Notes: a model not told the origin generated them from the letters alone. Numbered from the stretch's first letter, positions 24,643-32,796 are shown. The stretch: 64,000 bases of DNA from Actinoplanes nipponensis (GCF_016862275.1 NZ_BOMQ01000008.1:310001-374000), one strand, 5' to 3'. Numbers and translations: made by a program.

Positions 24643-25263
24643 GTGACAACAGCGCAAACCGGTCCGGGACGTCCCCGCAGCCGGGACGCCACCGACCGGG
24701 TGCTGGCGGCGACGCGGCGACTGCTCGACGAGCGTGGCGTGGCCGGGCTGCGCATCGACGACGTCGTCCGCGAGTCCGGGGTGGCCAAGACGACGATCTA
24801 CCGGCGGTGGACGTCGTTGACCGGCCTGATCGTGGCCGTGATGGAGGCGGCGCTGGGACCCCGCCCGCTGCCGGACACCGGTGACGTGGAAGCCGACCTG
24901 CTGACCCTGACCCGGGTGGTGGCGGAATCCATGGCCCGCACGCCGCTCGCCCGGGCGCTGCCCCTGATCGGCCTGGAAGTCATGCAACAGCCCGAACTGG
25001 CCGCCGCGTACCGGGCCAGGATCATCGACCCGGTACGCGAACACGGCATCCGGCTGGTCCGCGCCGGTGTGGCCGGGGGGCTGTTCCGCGCGGGCACCGA
25101 CCCGGCGCTGGTGGTCGACACGGTCGCCGGCTTGATGATCTACCGGTCCACCGTCCTGCACGAGAACCCGTCCGCCGCGGACGCGATGGCGGTCGCGGCG
25201 ATGACGCTCCGGTCGATCCGGGCCCCCGGGGCATCCCGCGGTTGGCGCCCACCCAGTCGATGA
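24643..25263 (+). CDS. TetR-family transcriptional repressor
   Basis: 206 residues. The N-terminal HTH reads LDERGVAGLRIDDVVRESGV then AKTTIYRRWTSLTGLIVAV, typical of TetR/AcrR proteins, followed by an all-helical ligand and dimer domain of usual length (TetR_C_33-like). GTG 24643 has AGGG eight bases upstream; longer frames cross the operator. The 25-bp operator lies 27 bases before the start, so it should repress itself and the divergent HXXEE gene. The inducer is unknown. Confidence 0.9.
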   Translation: MTTAQTGPGRPRSRDATDRVLAATRRLLDERGVAGLRIDDVVRESGVAKTTIYRRWTSLTGLIVAVMEAALGPRPLPDTGDVEADLLTLTRVVAESMARTPLARALPLIGLEVMQQPELAAAYRARIIDPVREHGIRLVRAGVAGGLFRAGTDPALVVDTVAGLMIYRSTVLHENPSAADAMAVAAMTLRSIRAPGASRGWRPPSR

Positions 25264-25307
25264 GGCCGAGCCACGCTGAGCACCCGACTCCGGCGTTCGG
25301 CGGGATG

Positions 25308-25943
25308 TCAGTCGTTGCGCGGTTTGCGGGCGGCGACGCGTTCTACGGTGCCGGCCTTGAGCCTCTCGGCCTCCACGATGTCGTACCCGGCCGCGCGGAC
25401 GAGCGGCAGTTGACGGCGGGTGAAGTGCTCGCCGGCGGCGCGGATGGTCAGTCGCTCGAGGAGCCACTGCGCGGCACGGATGGGCGGCCAGGTGCTGGCG
25501 ATGTGGTCGACGAGCAGCAGCTGCCCGCCGGGCACGAGCACCCGCTTCATTTCGCCGATCGCGGCGGCGGGGTCGGGGATGGTGCACAGCGACAGAGCGC
25601 AGACGACGGTGTCGAACGCCTCGTCGGGAAACGGCAGGGCCTGGGCGTCACCGGTGTGTAGTTCGACGTCGCGGCCGAGGTCGGCGGCGCGGCGCTCGGC
25701 GATGGCCAGCATCGCCGGGCTCAGCTCGATCCCGGTGATCGTGGCGTCGGCCGGGTAGTGCGGCAGGTTGAGGCCGGTGCCGATCGCGACTTCCAAAATG
25801 CGGCCCTGGGCGCGGGTACCGAGCCATTGCCGGGCGCCGCCGAACCAGACTTTCTCGAAGAAGGCGATCTGCTTGTCGTAGCTCGGTGCGCTCTTTTCCC
25901 AGGCGCGCAGGACTTTGGCCGTCTCGTTCGGTGTCGCTGTCAT
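25308..25943 (-). CDS. METTL7-like class I SAM-dependent methyltransferase
   Basis: 211 residues. Motif I is ILEVAIGTGLNLPHYP, followed by GIELSPAML, then DTVVCALSLCTIPDP and RVLVPGGQLLLVDHI, and near the end GEHFTRRQLPLVRAAGYD. This pattern is close to the METTL7/TMT1 thiol S-methyltransferase group as I remember it, and also to bacterial UbiE/phospholipid methyltransferases. ATG 25943 overlaps the preceding small gene (ATGA). Being last in an operon behind an ArsR-rhodanese regulator, sulfide or another thiol is an attractive acceptor, but this is inference. Confidence 0.8.
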   Translation of the reverse strand: MTATPNETAKVLRAWEKSAPSYDKQIAFFEKVWFGGARQWLGTRAQGRILEVAIGTGLNLPHYPADATITGIELSPAMLAIAERRAADLGRDVELHTGDAQALPFPDEAFDTVVCALSLCTIPDPAAAIGEMKRVLVPGGQLLLVDHIASTWPPIRAAQWLLERLTIRAAGEHFTRRQLPLVRAAGYDIVEAERLKAGTVERVAARKPRND

Positions 25944-26110
25944 GAAGTGCTCCAACCGGTCGAGGGGGGCGAGGGTTCAGGCGGTCGGGGACGGTCGCCG
26001 AGCCCGCTGTCCGAGGCGGCGGTGATGACTCCGGCAATGACGTGCCGGATTCGGAAGTCGGCCAGATCCGGGTCGGGTTGCCCGGCGTCGAGCACCACCG
26101 GCGCGGTCAT
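25940..26110 (-). CDS. Small coupled protein (56 residues), unknown
   Basis: ATG 26110 overlaps the stop of the ArsR-rhodanese gene, and its own TGA overlaps the methyltransferase ATG, both as ATGA. Such double coupling argues that the frame is translated. The sequence has an N-terminal helix-like part (PDPDLADFRIRHVIAGVITA) and a Pro/Ser-rich tail, with no Cys and no membrane segment. No family recognised. It could instead serve only as a translational bridge. Confidence 0.5.
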   Translation of the reverse strand: MTAPVVLDAGQPDPDLADFRIRHVIAGVITAASDSGLGDRPRPPEPSPPSTGWSTS

Positions 26111-26766
26111 GCGGTGGCGACGGGTAGGTCGGCGAGGCGCCATTCGAGCATCCCGTCGGCCAGTCGGGCGGCGCGGCGGCCGTGGGTGTGCAGGAGCCGG
26201 ACGGCGTCGTGGGCGAGTACGCAGTACGCGCCGCGGCAGTAGGCGACCACGTCGGTGCCGTCCGGCAGGTCGGCGAGTCGGTCGGCGAGTTGGTCCAGGG
26301 GGATGGAGACGGCGCCGGGGATGTGTCCTGCGGTGTACTCCTCGGTGGGGCGCACGTCCACCGCGACGACTTCGCCTGCGGCGAGGCGGCGTCGCAGTTC
26401 CTCGCGGTCCACGGCGGTGGAGTTGTCGGTGCCGAGGTAGGCGTCGCGCGCGGCGGCCACCTCGGCGCTGCGGGCGCCGGCGACGTCGCGCAGCAGGGCG
26501 TACAGGGCAGCGACATCGGGCCCGACGAGCCGGTAGTGGATCTTCGTGCCGTCGCGGCGGGTCGCGACGAGGCCGGCCTGCCGCAGCGTCTGCAGATGCG
26601 CCGAGCAGGTGGTCAGCCCGAGGTGGGCGGCGCGGGCCAGAGCGTCGACGCTGCGTTCACCCTGGGCGAGCAGATCGAGTAGTTCGAGGCGTTTGCCGCT
26701 ACCCAATGCCTTGCCGACGCGGGCCAGGCTGTCGAACAGCTCGGCCTTGGCGATCGGATCACCCAT
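26107..26766 (-). CDS. ArsR-type regulator fused to a rhodanese domain
   Basis: 219 residues. A winged HTH occupies about 10-95 (LGSGKRLELLDLLAQGERSV, LTTCSAHLQTLRQAGLV), with Cys54 in the recognition helix. A rhodanese domain occupies about 118-215 (VAVDVRPTEEYTAGHIPGAV) with active-site loop CRGAYC (Cys177 and Cys182). ATG 26766 has GGAGGA upstream; the longer frame overlaps the divergent gene. The fusion suggests a repressor that reads persulfide or a related sulfur species through its own rhodanese thiol. It heads a three-gene coupled operon. Confidence 0.85.
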   Translation of the reverse strand: MGDPIAKAELFDSLARVGKALGSGKRLELLDLLAQGERSVDALARAAHLGLTTCSAHLQTLRQAGLVATRRDGTKIHYRLVGPDVAALYALLRDVAGARSAEVAAARDAYLGTDNSTAVDREELRRRLAAGEVVAVDVRPTEEYTAGHIPGAVSIPLDQLADRLADLPDGTDVVAYCRGAYCVLAHDAVRLLHTHGRRAARLADGMLEWRLADLPVATA

Positions 26767-26770
26767 GACG

Positions 26771-26832
26771 ATCCTCCAATGTTCTGTGGAATAGTATAGA
26801 AGATGGGAGCCGGTAACGCTGCTCGGGTCGGA
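26771..26832. promoter_or_regulatory. Divergent promoter/operator region of the sulfur-type cluster
   Basis: An AT-rich island (GTTCTGTGGAATAGTATAGA, 26781-26800) sits between the divergent starts. On the minus strand it holds TATACT, a good -10 for the ArsR-rhodanese gene; on the plus strand TATAGA could serve the other side. TTCT...AGAA flanks make a weak inverted repeat, a candidate ArsR site. Confidence 0.45.
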
Positions 26833-26840
26833 GGGACGCC

Positions 26841-28196
26841 ATGACGAGCGAGGATGAGCGGCTGATACCGCTGGTCGACGAGGGACTGGGTAACAGCGCC
26901 TACCTGTACGACGTCGGGGACGGGCGGGCCCTGGTGGTGGACCCGCCACGGGACCTGCGCGCATTACGTACCGCAGCGGCCCGGCGGGGCCTGGCGGTGG
27001 CGTGGGTCGCCGATACGCACCTGCACGCCGACTTCCTCTCCGGCGCAGTGCAACTCGCCGCGACCGACGGAGCACAGATCCTGGCCTCGGCCGCCGGCAT
27101 GCGGGAGTTCGATCACCGCGGGCTGACCGATGGCGACGAGGTCGACCTGGGCGGTCTCACGCTGCGCGCCCTCGCCACCCCGGGGCACACCGATGAGCAC
27201 CTGTCGTTCGTGCTGCTGGACGCGGCGGCGCCGGTGGGGGTGTTCACCGGTGGATCGCTGATCGTCGGCGCCGCCGCCCGCACCGACCTGCTCGGCGACG
27301 ACCGCACCGGCGAACTGGCTCGGGCCCAGTACGCCTCCTTGCACCGCCTTGCGCTGCTTCCGGACAGCACCGCGGTGTGGCCGACGCACGGTGCGGGGTC
27401 GTTCTGTTCCGCGCCGCCCGGCACGGCGCGGACCAGCACCATCGGCGCCCAGAAGGCGAGCAATCCGCTGCTGGCCGCGCCGGACGCCGACACGTTCGTC
27501 ACCCGGCTCGTCGCCTCGCTGGGTTCCTATCCGGCGTACTTCCGGTGGCTCGCGGAGGCGAACCGGCGCGGGCCCGCCGTCCTCGACGGCGCCCCCGCAG
27601 TGCCGGCGCTGTCGGCCGACGAAGCGCGGCGACTGCTCGCTGCCGGCGCGGTCGTCGTGGACGTGCGCCCGGTAACCGACGTGGCCACCGGTCACATCCC
27701 GGGCGCGATCGCGATTCCGCTGCGGGCACAGTTCGCCACCTGGCTCGGCTGGCTCGTCGCCCCCGACACCCCGGTGGTGATCGTGCGAAACCCGGGCCAG
27801 GACCCGGCCGACGTCCTGTGGCCGGCACTGAACATCGGCTTCGACCGGATCGCCGGTGAACTCGCCGGCGGGATGAGCGCGTGGACCGGCGAGGTCATCA
27901 CCACCCGGCTGGTGCGCCCCGATCAGGTGGACGCCCCGGTGCTCGACATCCGCCAGGACAGCGAATACGGCGCCGGGCACCTGCCCGGCGCGATACACCT
28001 CGAACTCGGTGACCTTCCTGACGCGGCACACGCCGCCCCGACCGGCCCGGCGGTGCTGATGTGCGGGCACGGCGAACGCGCGATGACCGCCGCCACCCTG
28101 CTGGAACGCACCGGCCGGCGGGACGTGTCGGTGCTCGTCGGCGGCCCGGATGACTGGGCAACCGCCACCGGCCACCAACTGAAGCGGAGCGCATGA
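26841..28196 (+). CDS. MBL-fold hydrolase fused to two rhodanese domains
   Basis: 451 residues. A metallo-beta-lactamase domain (about 8-245) has THLHADF at 59-65, TPGHTDEH and later THG, like persulfide dioxygenases of the ETHE1 group except that Phe replaces the last His of HxHxDH, common in MBL-rhodanese fusions. The first rhodanese domain (about 260-350) lacks a Cys at its loop (VRNPGQDP); the second (about 360-450) keeps it (MCGHGERA). It probably oxidises or relays persulfide sulfur. GGAGGG precedes ATG 26841. A TTA codon at 26964, very rare here, could make it bldA-dependent. Confidence 0.85.
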   Translation: MTSEDERLIPLVDEGLGNSAYLYDVGDGRALVVDPPRDLRALRTAAARRGLAVAWVADTHLHADFLSGAVQLAATDGAQILASAAGMREFDHRGLTDGDEVDLGGLTLRALATPGHTDEHLSFVLLDAAAPVGVFTGGSLIVGAAARTDLLGDDRTGELARAQYASLHRLALLPDSTAVWPTHGAGSFCSAPPGTARTSTIGAQKASNPLLAAPDADTFVTRLVASLGSYPAYFRWLAEANRRGPAVLDGAPAVPALSADEARRLLAAGAVVVDVRPVTDVATGHIPGAIAIPLRAQFATWLGWLVAPDTPVVIVRNPGQDPADVLWPALNIGFDRIAGELAGGMSAWTGEVITTRLVRPDQVDAPVLDIRQDSEYGAGHLPGAIHLELGDLPDAAHAAPTGPAVLMCGHGERAMTAATLLERTGRRDVSVLVGGPDDWATATGHQLKRSA

Positions 28197-29431
28197 GCAC
28201 CGCCGCCGTACCTCGGCTGGGCCTGGTCGCCAACGCGGGCCAATTCACCCTGCTCGTCGTCGTCAACGCTCTGGTGGGCGGGGTCCTCGGCTCGGAGCGC
28301 ACAGTGCTGCCGCTGCTCGCCGACCGCGAGTTCGGCCTCGCCGCCTACACCGCCGGCCTGACCTACATCCTCGCGTTCGGCGCGACCAAGGCCGTCACGA
28401 ACTTCTTCGCGGGCACCCTGTGCGACCGCTACGGCCGCAAACCGGTCCTGCTCGCCGGATGGCTCGTCGCGATCCCGATCCCGGTCATGCTGATCTGGGC
28501 CCCGAGCTGGGGCTGGATCATCGCCGCGAACGTGCTGCTCGGCCTCAACCAGGGCCTGGCCTGGTCCACCACCGTCATCATGAAGATCGACCTTGCCGGA
28601 CCGAACCGGCGCGGCCTGGCGATGGGCCTCAACGAAGCCGCCGGCTACCTCGCCGTCGCCGCTACCGCAATGGCCACCGGCGCCCTCGCCGCACAGTACG
28701 GACTACGCCCGGCGCCGTTCCTGCTCACCGCCGCCTACCTCGTCCTCGGCCTGGGCCTGTCGCTGTTCTCGGTGCACGAAACCCGCGGGCATGCCCGCCA
28801 CGAGGCCGCCACCCACACCGGCGGGCAGAACGCGGACCTGTCCACCCGGCAGGTCGCCGCCCTGACCAGCTGGCGCGAGCCCGCCCTGTCGTCGGCCAGC
28901 CAGGCCGGCATGGTCAACAACCTCAACGACGGCCTGGCCTGGGGACTGTTCCCCCTGCTGTTCGCCGCCGCCGGACTGTCACTGACCCAGATCGGCGCAC
29001 TGGCCGCCCTGTATCCGGCGGTGTGGGGCCTCGGGCAGCTCGCCACCGGCCCGGCGTCTGACCGGTACGGCCGGAAACCGTTCATCGTCGCCGGGATGCT
29101 CCTGCAGGCCGCCGCCCTGGCCCTGATCGCGCTCGCGGACGACTTCACCGCCTGGGCCATTGCCGCGGTGCTGCTCGGTGCGGGCACCGCCGCGGTGTAC
29201 CCGACTTTGCTCGCCGCCGTCAGCGACGTCGCCCACCCCGCCTGGCGGGCCCGCGCTGTCGGCGTCTACCGACTGTGGCGCGACGGCGGCTTCGCCGTCG
29301 GCGCCCTGCTCGCCGGGATCGTTGCCGACTTCGCCGGCATCCGCGCCGCGGTCTGGGTCGTCGCCGCGCTCACCGCCGCCTCCGGACTGCTCGCCTGGAC
29401 GCGCATGTACGAAACGCGGCCCCGCCCCTGA
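28193..29431 (+). CDS. MFS transporter
   Basis: 412 residues, twelve predicted helices. The start overlaps the MBL-rhodanese stop (ATGA). MFS signatures appear after helix 2 (GTLCDRYGRKPVLLAGWL) and after helix 8 (GPASDRYGRKPFIVAGML), one per half, as expected. Coupling to the MBL-rhodanese gene and a shared regulator suggest export of a sulfur compound or of the toxic agent that triggers the response. The substrate cannot be read from the sequence. Confidence 0.88.
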   Translation: MSTAAVPRLGLVANAGQFTLLVVVNALVGGVLGSERTVLPLLADREFGLAAYTAGLTYILAFGATKAVTNFFAGTLCDRYGRKPVLLAGWLVAIPIPVMLIWAPSWGWIIAANVLLGLNQGLAWSTTVIMKIDLAGPNRRGLAMGLNEAAGYLAVAATAMATGALAAQYGLRPAPFLLTAAYLVLGLGLSLFSVHETRGHARHEAATHTGGQNADLSTRQVAALTSWREPALSSASQAGMVNNLNDGLAWGLFPLLFAAAGLSLTQIGALAALYPAVWGLGQLATGPASDRYGRKPFIVAGMLLQAAALALIALADDFTAWAIAAVLLGAGTAAVYPTLLAAVSDVAHPAWRARAVGVYRLWRDGGFAVGALLAGIVADFAGIRAAVWVVAALTAASGLLAWTRMYETRPRP

Positions 29432-29499
29432 CGAACCGCCCCATGGCGCGCCCACCCACGGGCGTGTCGCTGTCCACGCCGAAAGGACCCGCTCTCCGC

Positions 29500-30783
29500 A
29501 TGGCCGCCACCACCTCCCTCGACCCGCCGGCCGCCCGTGCGGCCCTGCAGCGCAGAACCCTGCGCGTCGTCATGACCTCTCAGGTGTTCAGCGGCGCCGG
29601 TCTTGCCGCCGGGGTCACCGTCGGCACGCTGCTGGCCGCGGACATGCTGGGCACCAGTAGTCTTTCCGGGCTGCCCGTGGCCCTGTTCACCGCCGGATCG
29701 GCCGGCGCCGCACTCTTGGTCGGCCGGCTCTCGCAGCGCCTCGGGCGCCGCGCCGGACTGACCACCGGGTACGCCGCCGGCGCGATCGGCGGCGCCGGGG
29801 TCGTGCTCGCCGCCGCCGTCGACAGCGTTGCCCTGCTGATGCTGTTCCTGCTCGTCTACGGCGCGGGCACCGCCACCAACCTGCAGGCGCGCTACGCCGG
29901 CGCCGACCTCGCCGTCCCGCAGCACCGGGGCCGCGCCGTCAGCTCCGTACTCGTCGCCACCACCCTCGGCGCGGTCGCCGGCCCGAACCTGGTCGCCATT
30001 ACCGGCGGTGCCGCCCGCCACGTCGGTATCCCGGCTTTGGCCGGTCCGTTCGGCCTCGCCGCGATCGCCTACGCGTTGGCCGGTGCGACCCTGTTCGCCC
30101 TGCTGCGCCCGGACCCGCTGCAGACGTCCCTGCGGATCACTGCCGCCCAGCCGCCGGACACGGCCGTCGCCGGCGGGCAGCGAACCGTCGCCGGCGCAGC
30201 GTCCGCCGGTGGTGTCATGGCCGGGGCGACCACGATGGTCCTCACCCAGCTGGTGATGGTCGCCGTCATGGCCATGACCCCGATCCACATGCGAGCCCAC
30301 GGCCATGACCTGCAAGCGACCGGCCTGGTCATCGCCGTGCACATCGCCGGCATGTACCTGCCGTCCCCGCTGACCGGCCTGCTCGTGGACCGCCTCGGCC
30401 GCATACCCGTCGCCGTCGCATCCGGGCTGACGCTGCTCGCCGCCGGGGTGGTCGCGGCGAGCGCCCCGACCGCCTCGGTCGCCGCCCTCGCCCTGGCCCT
30501 CGGGCTGCTGGGCCTGGGCTGGAACCTCGGCCTGATCTCCGGCACCGCCATGGTCACCGACGCCTTGCCGCCGGACACCCGCGCCCGGACGCAGGGCGCC
30601 GTTGATCTGTGCGTGGCGTTGGCCGGCGCGGGCGGCGGCATCGCCAGCGGCCTGATCCTTACCGTCACCAACTACGCCACGCTCGCTCTGGGCGGCGGGA
30701 TCCTCGCGCTGGCCGTCATCCCGTTCCTCGTGCGCCGACGACCGGCCAGCACACTGGCTGATCGGCAAGCACCGCCGACTTGA
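29500..30783 (+). CDS. Second MFS transporter
   Basis: 427 residues from ATG 29500, with AAGGA 12 bases upstream; ATG 29443 is an alternative giving 446 residues. Twelve helices; the loop after helix 2 reads GRLSQRLGRRAGLTTGYA and that after helix 8 GLLVDRLGRIPVAVASGL. It is not a close copy of the preceding MFS protein, so the two probably differ in substrate or partner. Same strand as the sulfur-type operon, 68 bases downstream, likely the same transcript. Confidence 0.83.
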   Translation: MAATTSLDPPAARAALQRRTLRVVMTSQVFSGAGLAAGVTVGTLLAADMLGTSSLSGLPVALFTAGSAGAALLVGRLSQRLGRRAGLTTGYAAGAIGGAGVVLAAAVDSVALLMLFLLVYGAGTATNLQARYAGADLAVPQHRGRAVSSVLVATTLGAVAGPNLVAITGGAARHVGIPALAGPFGLAAIAYALAGATLFALLRPDPLQTSLRITAAQPPDTAVAGGQRTVAGAASAGGVMAGATTMVLTQLVMVAVMAMTPIHMRAHGHDLQATGLVIAVHIAGMYLPSPLTGLLVDRLGRIPVAVASGLTLLAAGVVAASAPTASVAALALALGLLGLGWNLGLISGTAMVTDALPPDTRARTQGAVDLCVALAGAGGGIASGLILTVTNYATLALGGGILALAVIPFLVRRRPASTLADRQAPPT

Positions 30784-30820
30784 CGGCAGAGGTAGGTAAG
30801 TCCGTTCGTGGCGGCTTACC

Positions 30821-31270
30821 ATGTCGGGCATGCCGCCGATCACCATCAGCATCGAAGTGGAGCGCAGCGCCGAGGACGTGTTCGCCTACGCCACCGACCC
30901 GACCCGCTTCCACGAATGGCAGTCGGGCGTCGTCAGCGGCCGCATGGAACAGCCGGGCGAACCGACGGTAGGCGCGCGATGCCTGACGGCCCGGCGCATC
31001 GGCGGCGCGAACCGGTCCAGCACCTCCACCATTGCGCACCTCAACCCGCCACACTCGTGGGGAGTGCGCGGCATCGACGGACCCATCAGGGCCATCGTCG
31101 ACGTCGCCGTCGAGCCCCTGCCTTCCGGCCGGGCGCGGCTGACGATCGCGGTCGACTTCGAAGGCCGCGGCATCGGCAAGCTGCTCGTTCCCCTCGTCGT
31201 ACGCCGCGAAGCCCGCAAGGAGATGCCGCACAATCTGGCAGCGCTCAAACGACGCCTCGAACATGGTTAG
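30821..31270 (+). CDS. SRPBCC-fold protein
   Basis: 149 residues of the START/SRPBCC (polyketide cyclase-like) fold. It opens with ITISIEVERSAEDVFAYATD, followed by PTRFHEWQSGV and a long C-terminal helix. Such proteins bind small hydrophobic ligands in a central cavity. ATG 30821 and ATG 30830 are both possible. It lies 37 bases after the second MFS gene, and its link to the sulfur cluster is positional only. Confidence 0.75.
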   Translation: MSGMPPITISIEVERSAEDVFAYATDPTRFHEWQSGVVSGRMEQPGEPTVGARCLTARRIGGANRSSTSTIAHLNPPHSWGVRGIDGPIRAIVDVAVEPLPSGRARLTIAVDFEGRGIGKLLVPLVVRREARKEMPHNLAALKRRLEHG

Positions 31271-31424
31271 GGACCGTGCACCGCTGGATCGCGCCGCCGG
31301 CGAACGGGGGATGGCCGGACCGAGCGGTGTTGATCCATTCATCTGCTGGACATCGAGGCGTGGCGTTCTGCACGCCCGTCGACGGCAGCCTGGGGGCTCC
31401 TGCTCGTTCATCGGAGCGCCTACC

Positions 31425-31607
31425 ATGATCACTTTCCTGGTCGTAGTTCTCGCCGTCTCCCTCGGCATCGCCCTGGCCGCCCTCGACGAACCGGCCGCGC
31501 ACGGCGCGACCCGCGACGCGCCGCAGGCCGATGACGCGCCCATCGGGTCACCCCACGCAGTGTTCGGCCCGCCGGCGCCGTTCACCGCTGCGGCGTCCTC
31601 GCCGTAG
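31425..31607 (+). CDS. Small single-pass membrane or secreted peptide
   Basis: 60 residues from ATG 31425, with GGAG upstream. Residues 2-20 are hydrophobic (ITFLVVVLAVSLGIALAAL), with an Ala/Pro-rich, acidic remainder. It could be a small membrane protein or an uncleaved signal peptide plus tail. No family recognised. The frame is open further upstream, but that part looks non-coding. Confidence 0.4.
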   Translation: MITFLVVVLAVSLGIALAALDEPAAHGATRDAPQADDAPIGSPHAVFGPPAPFTAAASSP

Positions 31608-31710
31608 TCATGGCCGCGGATCGATGGGACCTGCTTCGCGCGGGTGTGGCCCAACTCGTCGTCATGACCCGTCTCGGCGGCGTCGCCGACCATGCCGCCG
31701 CGGACACCCC

Positions 31711-32055
31711 GTGATCGACTACCCGGGCCGCCCGGTCGAGGGTGGCGTCGAGGATCTCGCCGAAGCCAACATGGGTGAGTTCGTCGCGACGCTGCGGGAA
31801 CAGCTCGCTCTCGAGGCCCGCGTGCACGGTTACGGCGCCGACCTCGGCGAGCCGGTCCGCGACCGCAGCCTGGACGGCGGCGGTCGCTACGGATGGCTGC
31901 TGCGCGTCGACGGTTTCCGCATCGCGGTGCTCATGCCCGGTGTGGCGCCGGCTCGCCTGCAGGGCGATGAGTCCACCGCCCTGTGTCTGCACGTCAACGG
32001 GCGCCCGATGCCCTGGGACGACGCGATCTACCACGCCGTCCCGCGTCCGCGCTGA
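31711..32055 (+). CDS. Hypothetical protein
   Basis: 114 residues from GTG 31711; no good ribosome-binding site is visible, and the frame continues upstream with Arg/Pro-rich, non-coding-like codons. The body looks like a small alpha/beta domain (FVATLREQLALEARVHGYGA, GWLLRVDGFRIAVLMPG). No family recognised; codon use is typical of a real gene. Confidence 0.5.
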   Translation: MIDYPGRPVEGGVEDLAEANMGEFVATLREQLALEARVHGYGADLGEPVRDRSLDGGGRYGWLLRVDGFRIAVLMPGVAPARLQGDESTALCLHVNGRPMPWDDAIYHAVPRPR

Positions 32056-32139
32056 CCCTGGCCGGGCAGGCCGTTGGACCTGCGGTGATGAGGACATTTG
32101 CGCCATGCGTGCCGCGTGATCACGGGCCAAGCTGGCGGT

Positions 32140-32370
32140 ATGAGCGATGACAGCACGGCCACCGCGCGGGACGCCATGGCGCAGGCCCATCTGGCGCAAT
32201 CGATGCAGGCCCGGTACCCCGATGTGCCCGCGGAAGCGATCTCCGAACGGATTCGGAGCGGCTACCGGAGGTACGCGCGGGCGAAGGTCCGTGACTTCGT
32301 GCCGCTGTTGGTGGAGCGGGAACTGGTGGCGGAGCTGCGGGCGCCGGCGGACGGGTTGCCGCCCCGGTGA
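32140..32370 (+). CDS. Three-helix-bundle dimerisation domain protein (DUF3562-like)
   Basis: 76 residues from ATG 32140. RYPDVPAEAISERIRSGYRR followed by ARAKVRDFVPLLVERELVAE matches a family of small actinobacterial all-helical proteins annotated as three-helix bundle dimerisation domain proteins. No enzymatic residues; probably a small homodimer with an unknown partner. The open frame reaches back to 32098, but this ATG gives the family's normal length. Confidence 0.7.
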   Translation: MSDDSTATARDAMAQAHLAQSMQARYPDVPAEAISERIRSGYRRYARAKVRDFVPLLVERELVAELRAPADGLPPR

Positions 32371-32457
32371 ATGAATTCTTCGCCGCGCGCTCGACCTGCG
32401 ATCTTCCGGGTTCTAGTCTGACCGCCCAGGAAACAACAGGTGACGAAAGGCAGCATC

Positions 32458-32796
32458 ATGGCCGGCACGGCGGTCGAGATGGTCACCACTCCCGACGGCA
32501 CTCTGGTCATCCGGCCCTACGGCGTGCTCGACTCCGGCCATGCCGTCGAGCTGCGCCACGCGCTGGTCCACGCGGTGCGGCACCTGCGCCCGCTGCGCCT
32601 GGTTCTGGACATGCGGAACGTCGACGACCTCGACGCCATCAACGTCGGCACGCTCGCCGCGGCCTGTCACCTCGGCGACGATCACCAGGTGGCCGTCTTC
32701 GTCGACAACTCCTCCGTGGCGGTCGCCGGCCGGCTCACCGCCGCCGGCGTCGCTCACCACCGGCTCCGGCACGTGGGCGCGTCCCGGGCCGCGTGA
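32458..32796 (+). CDS. STAS-domain protein lacking the usual phospho-Ser
   Basis: 112 residues from ATG 32458 with AAAGG seven bases upstream. The fold follows anti-sigma-antagonist STAS proteins: TLVIRPYGVLDSGHAVELRH, then LRLVLDMRNVDDLDAINVGT. Where SpoIIAA-type proteins have Asp-Ser-Ser-Gly, this one has Asp-Ala-Ile-Asn, so the phosphorylatable Ser appears absent. It may bind a sigma-regulatory kinase permanently or serve another protein-binding role. No anti-sigma gene is adjacent. Confidence 0.75.
   Translation: MAGTAVEMVTTPDGTLVIRPYGVLDSGHAVELRHALVHAVRHLRPLRLVLDMRNVDDLDAINVGTLAAACHLGDDHQVAVFVDNSSVAVAGRLTAAGVAHHRLRHVGASRAA

Noticed and set aside
26841..28196. MBL-rhodanese protein as inactive because Phe replaces the final His of HxHxDH
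   Set aside because: That change is common in MBL-rhodanese fusions as I recall, so it is not by itself evidence of loss of function.
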